A stretch of DNA of 64,000 nucleotides from Paracoccaceae bacterium. Its GTDB lineage: Bacteria > Pseudomonadota > Alphaproteobacteria > Rhodobacterales > Rhodobacteraceae. Below the pieces are notes generated by a model. It ran no database searches. It was given only the letters and a program-made list of their open reading frames with translations, and had not been told where the DNA came from. Shown here piece by piece: positions 46,255 to 54,309 of this stretch (the stretch's first letter is position 1; each line of letters starts with the position of its first letter). The DNA lies in the NCBI GenBank assembly GCA_028284705.1, contig JANQRE010000026.1, forward strand, positions 1 to 64,000. Direction: 5' to 3'. The translations under genes were made by a program, and so were the position numbers.

Positions 46255-46851
46255 CTACTCTTCGAGTTCAGCATCCCAGTAGAGGAAATCGATCCAGCTG
46301 TCATGCAGGTGGTTCGGTGGGAATTTGCGGCCCATATTCCGCAACTGCTCCGAAGACGGCTGGCGCGGTGGTTTGCGCAAGGACAGGCCCGATTGGTGCA
46401 GCGCCTTGGAGCCTTTCCTCAGGTTGCATTTCGAACAGGCGGCAACCACGTTCTCCCAGGAGGTGATCCCGCCCCGGGCACGTGGCACCACGTGATCGAA
46501 GGTCAGATCGCCCCGCGCGCCGCAATATTGGCAACAGAACTCATCGCGCAAAAACAGGTTGAACCGGGTGAAGGCCACCTTCTTCTGCGGCTTCACGTAA
46601 TCCTTCAGAACCACCACCGAGGGGATGAAAATCTCGGTGGTCGGAGAGCGCACAACCTCGTCATATTCCGCCAGGATCGTGACCCGGTCGAGGAAGGCCG
46701 CTTTCACCGCTTCCTGCCAGGTCCAGAGCGACAAAGGATAGTAGGAGAGCGGTCTGTAATCTGCGTTCAGCACAAGGGCCGGGTTATGGCGTAAGCTGCC
46801 GGGTTCTCTGACAAAATCCTGCCTGAAATCGCTACTTCGCGCTGCATCCAT
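46255..46851 (-). CDS. HNH endonuclease-domain protein
   Basis: 198 residues from the ATG at 46851 (GGGAG upstream); starts at 46881 and 46917 are possible. It opens with LVLNADYRPLSYYPLSLWTW. The HNH domain has a zinc motif CCQYCG...CSKC and the catalytic stretch LTFDHVVPRARGG. This family is widespread and chromosomal in alphaproteobacteria, not tied to mobile DNA; its biological role is unclear to me. Confidence 0.85.
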   Translation of the reverse strand: MDAARSSDFRQDFVREPGSLRHNPALVLNADYRPLSYYPLSLWTWQEAVKAAFLDRVTILAEYDEVVRSPTTEIFIPSVVVLKDYVKPQKKVAFTRFNLFLRDEFCCQYCGARGDLTFDHVVPRARGGITSWENVVAACSKCNLRKGSKALHQSGLSLRKPPRQPSSEQLRNMGRKFPPNHLHDSWIDFLYWDAELEE

Positions 46852-47033
46852 GAGTGACTCGTCTCCCGCCCTGCCTGTCATTTTGTGACACCAGAGCGGG
46901 ACATCCCGCCCCAGCATGGTTTGAACTATATATGGTCTTTTCGACCTGACAACCCCGCATATGCGGTGCGTCTGATCGCAGGGCTAAAGCAGATTCGTGA
47001 CGGCTTCGTGACACTTATCCACAGGGTCGGATA

Positions 47034-47705
47034 TCAGCCCAGATCGATGCCCAATTGCTTGCCGATGAAGCTAAGCGCGACGCCCAGACCATCGGGCGCG
47101 ATGCCATGGCCTGTGCCTTTCATGACATGGCCATAGACCTCAAACCCCGCCTCCTGCAGCGCGTCGCCGGCTTCCGGCAGCGACATGGGCGGCACCACAT
47201 CATCCTGATCGCCATGGATCAGAATGATCGGCGGTTTGGAGATCGCCTCGTCTTTCAGAAGCTCCGGCCTGAGTAGCCGTCCCGAAAAGCCGACGATCCC
47301 GGCGAAGGCATCTTCGCGACGCGGAGCGAGATGCAGGGCCATCATCGTGCCTTGCGAAAAGCCGACCAGCACGGTTTCGCGCTCGGAGACATCTTCCGCC
47401 GCCATCGTGCTGTCGAGATAGGCATTCAAATCGTCGAGCGCGCGCATCATGCCCGCCTCGGACTCCTCTTCCGAGGAGCCGTCGATCCAGGGGATCGGAA
47501 ACCATTGATAGCCCATCGGGTTGCCGATGCAGCGCTCTGGTGCATTGGGGGCGACAAAGACGGTGTCCGGCAGATGCTCGCTAAGTGGGTCGGCCAGGCC
47601 CAAAAGGTCCGCGCCATCCGCACCATAGCCGTGTAGAAACACCACCAGAGACGAATTCTCACCTGATTTCGAGGCTTTACGCCCGCCTTCCAAAGCCCGC
47701 ATCAC
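47034..47705 (-). CDS. Alpha/beta-hydrolase, carboxylesterase/phospholipase family
   Basis: 223 residues. The oxyanion region is VVFLHGYGADGADLLGL, nucleophile Ser in LVGFSQGTMMAL, Asp in LIHGDQDDVVP and His in KGTGHGIAPDGL, the YpfH/acyl-protein-thioesterase-like pattern. No signal peptide, so cytosolic. Substrate unknown. Its ATG overlaps the stop of the upstream AlkA-like gene, so it ends the cbiD-cobK-alkA chain of coupled genes. Confidence 0.88.
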   Translation of the reverse strand: MMRALEGGRKASKSGENSSLVVFLHGYGADGADLLGLADPLSEHLPDTVFVAPNAPERCIGNPMGYQWFPIPWIDGSSEEESEAGMMRALDDLNAYLDSTMAAEDVSERETVLVGFSQGTMMALHLAPRREDAFAGIVGFSGRLLRPELLKDEAISKPPIILIHGDQDDVVPPMSLPEAGDALQEAGFEVYGHVMKGTGHGIAPDGLGVALSFIGKQLGIDLG

Positions 47706-48325
47706 CTGACCCCTTCACGTCCTTTTGCCACCCGGTAGTAGGCCCAAAGCAACCGCGCCGCAACGCTTTGCCAGGGCGACCAGGCTTGCGCCATCACGCG
47801 CAGTTCTTTCTCGCTCGGCCGCGCGTCCAGTTCAAAGAGGATGCGCGCGGATTCCTGAAGCGCCAAATCGCCCGGCGGAAACACATCCGCATGGCCGAGT
47901 GAGAACATCGCGTAGATTTCCGCGGTCCATGGCCCGATCCCGGGCACCGCGACAAGCGTTTTGATCACTGCCTCAGGTGACATCTCCCGAAGCGCTTCGA
48001 AATCGATCCCGGCCTCCGCCAAAGCCCGCGCATAGCGCATCTTGGGTCGGGACAGGCCGCAGGCCTGCAGCCCCTCATCGCTCGCGGCCGCGACCGCCTC
48101 GGGAGATGTAAGCCCCGCCTCACAAACGCGGCCCCAGATCGCGGCGGCGGAGGCGGTTGAGACCTGCTGGCTGACAATCGCACTAAAGAGCTCGGCGAAG
48201 CCATCGGGCTTGCGCCGCAGCGGCAAGGGTCCGGTCTCCTCCAATGCGCGCGCAAACCGCGGCTCGAGCTCCGCCAGCCAAGCGGCCCCCTCGGCCACAT
48301 CCGCATCGCCTTCAATGATCCGCAA
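47702..48325 (-). CDS. DNA-3-methyladenine glycosylase II-like protein (HhH-GPD)
   Basis: About 207 residues from a TTG at 48325; a longer frame reaches 48358. The helix-hairpin-helix LVAVPGIGPWTAEIYAM is followed by FPPGDLALQ with the catalytic Asp, typical of AlkA. It excises alkylated bases. It overlaps the cobK end by about 14 bases, probably coincidental operon packing rather than a B12 function. The start codon is uncertain. Confidence 0.86.
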   Translation of the reverse strand: MRIIEGDADVAEGAAWLAELEPRFARALEETGPLPLRRKPDGFAELFSAIVSQQVSTASAAAIWGRVCEAGLTSPEAVAAASDEGLQACGLSRPKMRYARALAEAGIDFEALREMSPEAVIKTLVAVPGIGPWTAEIYAMFSLGHADVFPPGDLALQESARILFELDARPSEKELRVMAQAWSPWQSVAARLLWAYYRVAKGREGVR

Positions 48326-49049
48326 GGTCAGCCACCCATTCCAGCGCCGCCTCAACACTCGCGACTTTTGGTGCGTCCGGCTGTGGCGGACGCCGCAGCA
48401 TCAGCACCGGAATGTCCAACTCGGCGGCTGCGTCAATTTTTGAATATGAGGCGGCGCCACCCGCGTTCTTTACGATGAGCCAATCAATGCTCAGCTTCTG
48501 GAACAAGGCAATCTCGTCCTCTACCGAGAACGGCGGTCGTCCGATCAGAAACTCGCCATTGGGGAAGGGAAACGGTCCCTCCGGTGGATCGATCTGGCGG
48601 CAGATGAGGTAACAATCCGCGAAGGCGTGAAACTGGTCCAGGGTTTGCCTCCCCGTGGCCAGAAACAGCCTTGAGCCGGGGGCCACGTGGGTGCGGGCTT
48701 CTGCCACGGATGCGACCTCGATCTGACGCTTCGCCGCGTCTGGAACCCAGGGCGGGCGCAAAACCTGCAGATAGGCCACGCCAAGCTCTTTGCAGAGATC
48801 AGACGTGCGGGCGCTGATACGATTGGCAAAGGGATGCGTGGCATCGAGCACCAGATCGGGTTGGTTCGCGCGCATCCAGTCGAGGAACCCATCCGCGCCG
48901 CCGAACCCACCGATCCGCGTTTCGCAACTCAAGGCGCGCGGCACCCGCGTCGCGCCGGCCAGTGACGCAATCACCTCATGGCCCGCATCGGTCAAACCCT
49001 CTGCCAAACGGTTTGCCTCCGACGTGCCTGCCAGCAGCAAGATCTTCAT
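48312..49049 (-). CDS. cobK: Precorrin-6A reductase
   Basis: 245 residues, MKILLLAGTSEANRLAEGL being the CobK/CbiJ signature, with DATHPFANRIS and LATGRQTLDQF following. It reduces the macrocycle of precorrin-6A (or its cobalt form) with NADPH during corrin synthesis. It overlaps the cbiD stop by 4 bases and the glycosylase start. Confidence 0.93.
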   Translation of the reverse strand: MKILLLAGTSEANRLAEGLTDAGHEVIASLAGATRVPRALSCETRIGGFGGADGFLDWMRANQPDLVLDATHPFANRISARTSDLCKELGVAYLQVLRPPWVPDAAKRQIEVASVAEARTHVAPGSRLFLATGRQTLDQFHAFADCYLICRQIDPPEGPFPFPNGEFLIGRPPFSVEDEIALFQKLSIDWLIVKNAGGAASYSKIDAAAELDIPVLMLRRPPQPDAPKVASVEAALEWVADLADH

Positions 49050-50104
49050 GGCCCGCTCCGGGCGATAACGGCACCGTTCCGATCCACCACAACCGTATCG
49101 AGGAGAATATCCGCGTCCGCGAGCATCTGCGCGGCTTGTTTCTGCGCGCGCTCAGCGACGATCCGGGCGAGCCCGTTTCCGGCCCGCTCATAGGCCTCAA
49201 GCGCGGTATTGGCGCTGGCGACATCCGCGAGACCGGCAGCTGTCGCCCAACCGGCCAGACCGTCGAAATCCACCTGGCTGCGCTTCGAATGCAAATCCCG
49301 GGCGCCTTGTGCAAGTTTTGTCATCTTGCCGATGCCGCCGCCAATGGTGATCCGCCCTACCGGATGCTTCGCAAGGTATTTCAAAAGCCCGCCCGCAAAA
49401 TCCCCCATATCCAGCATCGCATGATCCGGCAGATCAAAAAGCGCCTGCACCGCCGCCTCGCTGGTCGATCCGGTGCAGCCCGCCACATGGGTCAACCCAT
49501 CGGCGCGCGCTACATCGATACCGCGATGGATCGAGGCGATCCAGGCCGCGCAGGAGAAGGGGCGCACGATGCCGGTAGTGCCGAGAATGGAAATCCCGCC
49601 CTTGATCCCAAGGCGCGGGTTCCAGGTTTTCTCGGTTAGGGCCTCACCGCCCGGAACGGATACTGTGATTTGGATATCTGCTTTTTTTCTGTGGTTTGTG
49701 GCAAGGTCTTCAACCACTTTCGACATCATCTCCCGCGGCACGGGATTGATCGAGGCCTCGCCCACGGCAATGGGCAAACCGGGCTTGGTCACGACACCAA
49801 CGCCCTCTCCCGCCGCGAACACAACGCCACCGCCAGAGGCCTCCACACGCGACCGGATCACCGCGCCATGGGTCACGTCCGGGTCATCGCCCGCATCCTT
49901 TTCGACACCGGCCTCGGCCCAGCCCTCACCCTGATCGGTCCAGCAAATCGCGAATTTCGGTGTCTCTCCCTTGGGCAGCGTGATCCGTACCGTTTTGGGA
50001 AACGCCCCACCCCACAGCGCCATCAGCGCCGCTTTCGTGGCCGCTGTCGCGCAGGCACCGGTGGTCCAGCCGCGGCGCAGGCGTGGGGGATCGTCGCTCG
50101 TCAT
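49046..50104 (-). CDS. cbiD: Cobalt-precorrin-5B C(1)-methyltransferase CbiD
   Basis: 352 residues from the ATG at 50104; a longer frame exists but RRGWTTGACATAATKAA is the normal start region. GDDPDVTHGAVI, NPVPREMM, GTTGIVRPFS and GGGIGKMTKL are family segments. It methylates C1 in place of the aerobic CobF. It is divergent from cobA across 97 bp, in which I see no cobalamin riboswitch. Confidence 0.93.
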   Translation of the reverse strand: MTSDDPPRLRRGWTTGACATAATKAALMALWGGAFPKTVRITLPKGETPKFAICWTDQGEGWAEAGVEKDAGDDPDVTHGAVIRSRVEASGGGVVFAAGEGVGVVTKPGLPIAVGEASINPVPREMMSKVVEDLATNHRKKADIQITVSVPGGEALTEKTWNPRLGIKGGISILGTTGIVRPFSCAAWIASIHRGIDVARADGLTHVAGCTGSTSEAAVQALFDLPDHAMLDMGDFAGGLLKYLAKHPVGRITIGGGIGKMTKLAQGARDLHSKRSQVDFDGLAGWATAAGLADVASANTALEAYERAGNGLARIVAERAQKQAAQMLADADILLDTVVVDRNGAVIARSGP

Positions 50105-50201
50105 GGGCGGGACCATAGCCGCGTCATTTCGCGCCGCCAATGTTTCTTCTGAGGTCGCTCCCGCTCTTTTCTCGCGGGATTTTCCCGGCCATAACAGGGA
50201 C

Positions 50202-51053
50202 ATGAGCGACTCTGTCTCCCTTCCCGACACTGACTGGCCCGAGTTGAAACCCGGATGGGTGTGGCTGTGCGGTGCGGGCCCGGGCGATCCGGGGCTGTTG
50301 ACGCTGCATGCGCTGAACGCGCTCCGGCAGGCGGATGTGGTGATTTATGATGCGCTTGTGCAGGAGTCGGTCCTCGATTGGGCACCACAGGCCGAGCATA
50401 TCTATGCCGGCAAGCGCGGCGGAAAACCCTCGGCAAAACAACGGGATATCTCCCTGAGGCTCGTTGATCTGGCACGTGACGGCAAGCGCGTGCTGCGCCT
50501 GAAAGGCGGCGACCCCTTCGTCTTTGGTCGTGGTGGAGAGGAGGCGCAAACGCTCGTGCAGCATGGTGTGCCGATACGGATCATTCCGGGCATCAGTGCT
50601 GGGATCGGCGGCCTGGCTTATGCCGGCATTCCGGTGACCCACCGGGACGTGAACCAGTCCGTGACCTTCGTCACAGGCCACGATCAATCCGGGCGCGCGC
50701 CCTCTTCACTGGATTGGAAAGCCATCGCGCAAGGCTCGCAAGTCATCGTAATTTACATGGGCATGAAACATATTGCCCGAATTGCGCAAGAATTGCTTGA
50801 TGCGGGCAGGCCAGCGTCTGAGCCGGTCGGCGTTGTGACATCGGCCACGACGGGGACACAGCGCGTGCTGGAGTCGACGCTTGGCAAGGTCGTTGCAGAT
50901 GTGGAGGTCGCCGGCCTTGAGCCTCCGGCAGTGATCTGCGTCGGGCGCTCGGTTCTGATGCGTCAGGTGCTGGATTGGCAAGCGCAAGAGGCCGGTGCCA
51001 GGCCGCGAAATCTTGATCCCTTGGGACGCGGACGCCCGGCTGAGAGCGCATGA
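50202..51053 (+). CDS. cobA: Uroporphyrinogen-III C-methyltransferase
   Basis: 283 residues from the ATG with AGGGA 4 bases upstream. SUMT signatures are WLCGAGPGDPGLLTL, RVLRLKGGDPFVFGRGGEEA and GIPVTHRDVNQSVTFVTGH. It makes precorrin-2, the branch point to B12 and sirohaem. It lacks the CysG dehydrogenase/ferrochelatase domain. It overlaps cobB by 4 bases (ATGA). Confidence 0.95.
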   Translation: MSDSVSLPDTDWPELKPGWVWLCGAGPGDPGLLTLHALNALRQADVVIYDALVQESVLDWAPQAEHIYAGKRGGKPSAKQRDISLRLVDLARDGKRVLRLKGGDPFVFGRGGEEAQTLVQHGVPIRIIPGISAGIGGLAYAGIPVTHRDVNQSVTFVTGHDQSGRAPSSLDWKAIAQGSQVIVIYMGMKHIARIAQELLDAGRPASEPVGVVTSATTGTQRVLESTLGKVVADVEVAGLEPPAVICVGRSVLMRQVLDWQAQEAGARPRNLDPLGRGRPAESA

Positions 51054-52312
51054 GCGGCCTCATCCTCGCTGCGCCGAGTTCGGGCAGCGGCAAGACAACC
51101 GTCACATTGGGGCTGCTGCGCGCATTGAGAGATCGCGGCGTTACCGTGCGCGCCGCGAAGTCGGGCCCCGACTATATCGACCCTTTGTTCCACGCCGCCG
51201 CATGTGGAGTGCCCTGTTTCAATCTGGATGCCTGGGCGATGCCAGAGGACCGTTTGAGATCAATTGCTTGCGGGCCGGAGCTGATGTTGATCGAAGGTGC
51301 CATGGGTCTTTTCGACGGCGCGCCGCCGGATGGTAAAGGCGCGACCGCCGATCTCGCGCGATTTCTGGACTTACCCGTCGTGCTGGTTGTCGATGCGTCC
51401 CACATGGCGCAATCGGTCGCCCCGTTGGTCAAGGGCTTCGCAGCCCACGACCCGAAGGTGAATATCGCAGGCGTGATCCTGAACAAAGTCGGCTCGCCGC
51501 GCCATGAAGCGATGCTAAGACGCGCGTTGAAGGTGCCGGTTCTGGGCGCAATCCATCGCGACCCGAAGCTTGTAACGCCCTCCCGCCATCTGGGGCTTGT
51601 TCCGGCTGGCGAACGACCAGACCTCGAGGCGTTCCTGAACCACGCTTCGACATCCATCGCGCGCCAGGTCGATATCGATGCGCTCTGCGCTTTAGCGCAA
51701 CCTCTGCTGGAACGCATCGAAGACAATCCACCCCCGCCCCCAACCAAAAGACTGGCGGTCGCCAAAGACGCCGCCTTCACCTTTGCTTATCCGCATCAGT
51801 TGCGCGATTTCGTTGAGGATGGGTTCGAGGTTCTTCCTTTCTCGCCCCTGAATGATGAGCCCGTGCCGGAGGCCGATCTCATCATTCTGCCCGGCGGCTA
51901 TCCTGAGCTACATGCCGGTCGTCTGGCGAACGCATCAAATTTTATCGACAGCTTACGGAAGGCGGCTGAAACCACTGATATCTATGGCGAATGCGGTGGC
52001 TATATGGTGCTGGGTGAGGCGCTGACCGACGCCAATGGGACCGTGCATCAGATGGCCGGTCTCTTGCCGCTACAGACCAGTTTTGCCGAGCGGAAACTTC
52101 ATCTCGGATATCGAGACCTGCGATCTGAGCACGGGCCGTTCCAAGGCCATTTCAAGGCCCACGAGTTCCACTATGCCACGACAATCAAGGCCGATGGCGA
52201 TCCGCTTTTTGAAGCGAAAGACGCTGAAGGCAACCCGCTACCGCCAATGGGTCTGCGGCGAGCCCGTGTCTGCGGCTCTTTTGCACATATCATCGACCGC
52301 GCCTTGCCTTAG
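51050..52312 (+). CDS. cobB: Cobyrinate / hydrogenobyrinate a,c-diamide synthase
   Basis: 420 residues. The N-terminal ATP-binding domain has LAAPSSGSGKTTVTLGLL and AAKSGPDYIDPLFHAAACG. The C-terminal glutamine amidotransferase domain has ILPGGYPELHAG and the nucleophile Cys in YGECGGYMVLGEAL. It amidates the a and c side chains. Motifs do not separate CobB from CbiA. It follows cobA with a 4-base overlap. Confidence 0.94.
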   Translation: MSGLILAAPSSGSGKTTVTLGLLRALRDRGVTVRAAKSGPDYIDPLFHAAACGVPCFNLDAWAMPEDRLRSIACGPELMLIEGAMGLFDGAPPDGKGATADLARFLDLPVVLVVDASHMAQSVAPLVKGFAAHDPKVNIAGVILNKVGSPRHEAMLRRALKVPVLGAIHRDPKLVTPSRHLGLVPAGERPDLEAFLNHASTSIARQVDIDALCALAQPLLERIEDNPPPPPTKRLAVAKDAAFTFAYPHQLRDFVEDGFEVLPFSPLNDEPVPEADLIILPGGYPELHAGRLANASNFIDSLRKAAETTDIYGECGGYMVLGEALTDANGTVHQMAGLLPLQTSFAERKLHLGYRDLRSEHGPFQGHFKAHEFHYATTIKADGDPLFEAKDAEGNPLPPMGLRRARVCGSFAHIIDRALP

Positions 52313-52339
52313 GCCCATGGCCACCGTAACGCTGCGCCC

Positions 52340-53557
52340 ATGAATACAACCGTCGATGACGCCATTGCCAAGCGCAACGTGGCCTTCCTGGTGGCCGCGC
52401 AGGCGATTCTGGGCGCGCAGATGCCGATGATTTTCGTCGTCGGCGGGCTGGCGGGGAATATGCTCGCGACAAATCCATGCCTTGCGACGCTGCCGATCTC
52501 GATGATCGTTTTCAGTTCCATGACCACGGCCCCGTGGATCAGCCCTTTCATGCAGAAACATGGCCGTCGGGCGGGCTTTGTGGTGGGCGCATTGGCAGGC
52601 GCGGCGGGCGCTGCCGTGGCCGCGCTTGGCCTATATTATGGCTCCTTCCTGCTGCTGCTTGCGGGCAGCTACCTGACCGGTATCTACATGTCCGCGCAGG
52701 GGTTTTACCGCTTCGCCGCCACGGATTGCGCCTCGGACGATTTCCGCCCCAAGGCCATCTCCTATGTCATGGCGGGCGGGCTGCTCTCGGCGCTTTTCGG
52801 CCCGCAGCTCAACAAATTCGTCATGGATTTTTCGGCGATCCCGTTCTTTGCGACCTATATCGCGGTGATCTTGCTGAACCTCGGCGGGTTGTTCCTGTTT
52901 TTCGGCCTGCGATTGTCCGATGTCCCGGTGGCCTCGCAATCCGCACCAACACAGAACGCACGCAGCCGCGCGGAGTTGTTGAAAGACCCGCGCATTCTCG
53001 TCGCTGTAATCTGCGCAATGGTTGCCTACGCGTTGATGAATCTCGTGATGACCTCGACGCCACTGGCCGTTGTGGGGTGCGGCTTCACTGAGATGGACGC
53101 CAATGACATCGTCTCCGCCCATGTGGTGGCAATGTTCGCACCGTCTTTCTTCGCGGGCCATCTAATTGCCCGGTTCGGTGTGGAGCGGATCGTGGCCGCT
53201 GGTCTCGCGATCCTCGCCTGTGCTGGCCTTGTGGCACTTCAAGGTGTTGAGCTTGGGAACTTTTTTGTGGCACTCGTGTTGCTCGGCATCGGTTGGAATT
53301 TTGGCTTCATCGGGGCCACGACACTTCTTGCGGCCTCCCACGCGCCACATGAGCGCGGCGTTGTGCAGGGCATGAACGACGCGATTGTGTTTGGCTGCGT
53401 GACGTTGGCCTCGCTGGCCTCAGGCGGATTGATGAACTGCTCTGGCGGGTCACCGGTTGAGGGATGGACGGCGGTCAATCTTGCGATGGCTCCGTTCCTG
53501 GCGCTTGCGGGTGGCGCACTGATCTGGTTGGTGTTGCGACCAAAACAGACCGCCTAG
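52340..53557 (+). CDS. MFS transporter
   Basis: 405 residues with about twelve hydrophobic segments. The MFS loop motif is poorly kept (PFMQKHGRRAGFVVGAL near TM2-3). It lies 27 bp after cobB on the same strand, so a link with corrinoid export or import is possible but rests on position. Substrate unknown. Its stop interlocks with the convergent gene (CTAG). Confidence 0.85.
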   Translation: MNTTVDDAIAKRNVAFLVAAQAILGAQMPMIFVVGGLAGNMLATNPCLATLPISMIVFSSMTTAPWISPFMQKHGRRAGFVVGALAGAAGAAVAALGLYYGSFLLLLAGSYLTGIYMSAQGFYRFAATDCASDDFRPKAISYVMAGGLLSALFGPQLNKFVMDFSAIPFFATYIAVILLNLGGLFLFFGLRLSDVPVASQSAPTQNARSRAELLKDPRILVAVICAMVAYALMNLVMTSTPLAVVGCGFTEMDANDIVSAHVVAMFAPSFFAGHLIARFGVERIVAAGLAILACAGLVALQGVELGNFFVALVLLGIGWNFGFIGATTLLAASHAPHERGVVQGMNDAIVFGCVTLASLASGGLMNCSGGSPVEGWTAVNLAMAPFLALAGGALIWLVLRPKQTA

Positions 53558-54309
53558 CGCCACCACCCGAACAGCGCCAGTTTGGCCAATCGGGCGCGCT
53601 TTCGGAATTCACTCATCGGTCGAATTTCGGGGCGGCCCCATTTGAAATCGTTGAGGATCGGCCGCGCCCACCAGCCGGTCAGAAGCGCCGGGATGGCCTC
53701 GGGCTCGATGTCTCGCCGCGCGGTGATGGCGTAGTCCAGCCAGGCCAAGCCCTTGTTGGCCAGTTGATATTTCCCAGCAAGGCCCTCTTCAAGGAGCGGC
53801 TTTCGCCCGCGCGCTTCCAAGGTCGGCACGGCGTTGAGGAAGCCCGCCACGCCCGTGGCCATGCCGAAACGACGAATGGCCTCCTCGTTCTTCGCACCCA
53901 AAGAGGCGGCCATGGCCCACATAAGGCCTCCACCGGTGTCGCGAATGTATTCTTCCTGATGCTCGGCGTTCTCGAAGGGCTCCTTGTAGACATCCCATCG
54001 CCGCGCCGCGACGAATTTGTCGAGCGTTTCCGATACTTTAGGCGCTATTGCGAGCGCCAAGGGCACCGTCACCTCATGTTTGCGCACGACACCGCCTTTA
54101 GCGATTTCCTTCAGCGCATCGCGCCACCATTGCAGGCGCATCTCGGCGATCATTTCTTCCTGCGTGACCCAGGGCGCGCGGGTGACCTCGACATTGAATG
54201 CAAGGATCGGCAGAAGCTTCGCCAACACCTCTTCCGGCATGCCGCGAATGGCCCGGTAGCGTTCGGGATCGCCCCGCTCGACCAGATCGCGACAGGCCTC
54301 AAGGCTCAA
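53554..54309 (-). CDS. Squalene/phytoene synthase-fold protein, NDUFAF6-like
   Basis: 251 residues from a TTG that overlaps the cimA stop (TTGA). The fold is suggested by AFNVEVTRAPWVTQEEMIAEM, RLQWWRDALKEIAKGG and the C-terminal LLTGWWARPILNDFKWG. It lacks the two aspartate-rich catalytic motifs of true prenyl synthases. Alphaproteobacterial proteins like this resemble the mitochondrial complex I assembly factor NDUFAF6, which I think more likely than a carotenoid role. Confidence 0.72.
   Translation of the reverse strand: MSLEACRDLVERGDPERYRAIRGMPEEVLAKLLPILAFNVEVTRAPWVTQEEMIAEMRLQWWRDALKEIAKGGVVRKHEVTVPLALAIAPKVSETLDKFVAARRWDVYKEPFENAEHQEEYIRDTGGGLMWAMAASLGAKNEEAIRRFGMATGVAGFLNAVPTLEARGRKPLLEEGLAGKYQLANKGLAWLDYAITARRDIEPEAIPALLTGWWARPILNDFKWGRPEIRPMSEFRKRARLAKLALFGWWR

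Noticed and set aside
46955-46966. CCGCATATGCGG palindrome upstream of the HNH gene
   Set aside because: About sixteen 12-bp palindromes are expected by chance in a window this size, and its position, 104 bases upstream of the start with no regulator nearby, adds no support.
50105-50201. Cobalamin riboswitch between cbiD and cobA
   Set aside because: The 97-bp region lacks a recognisable B12 box and is too short for the full aptamer plus two promoters.
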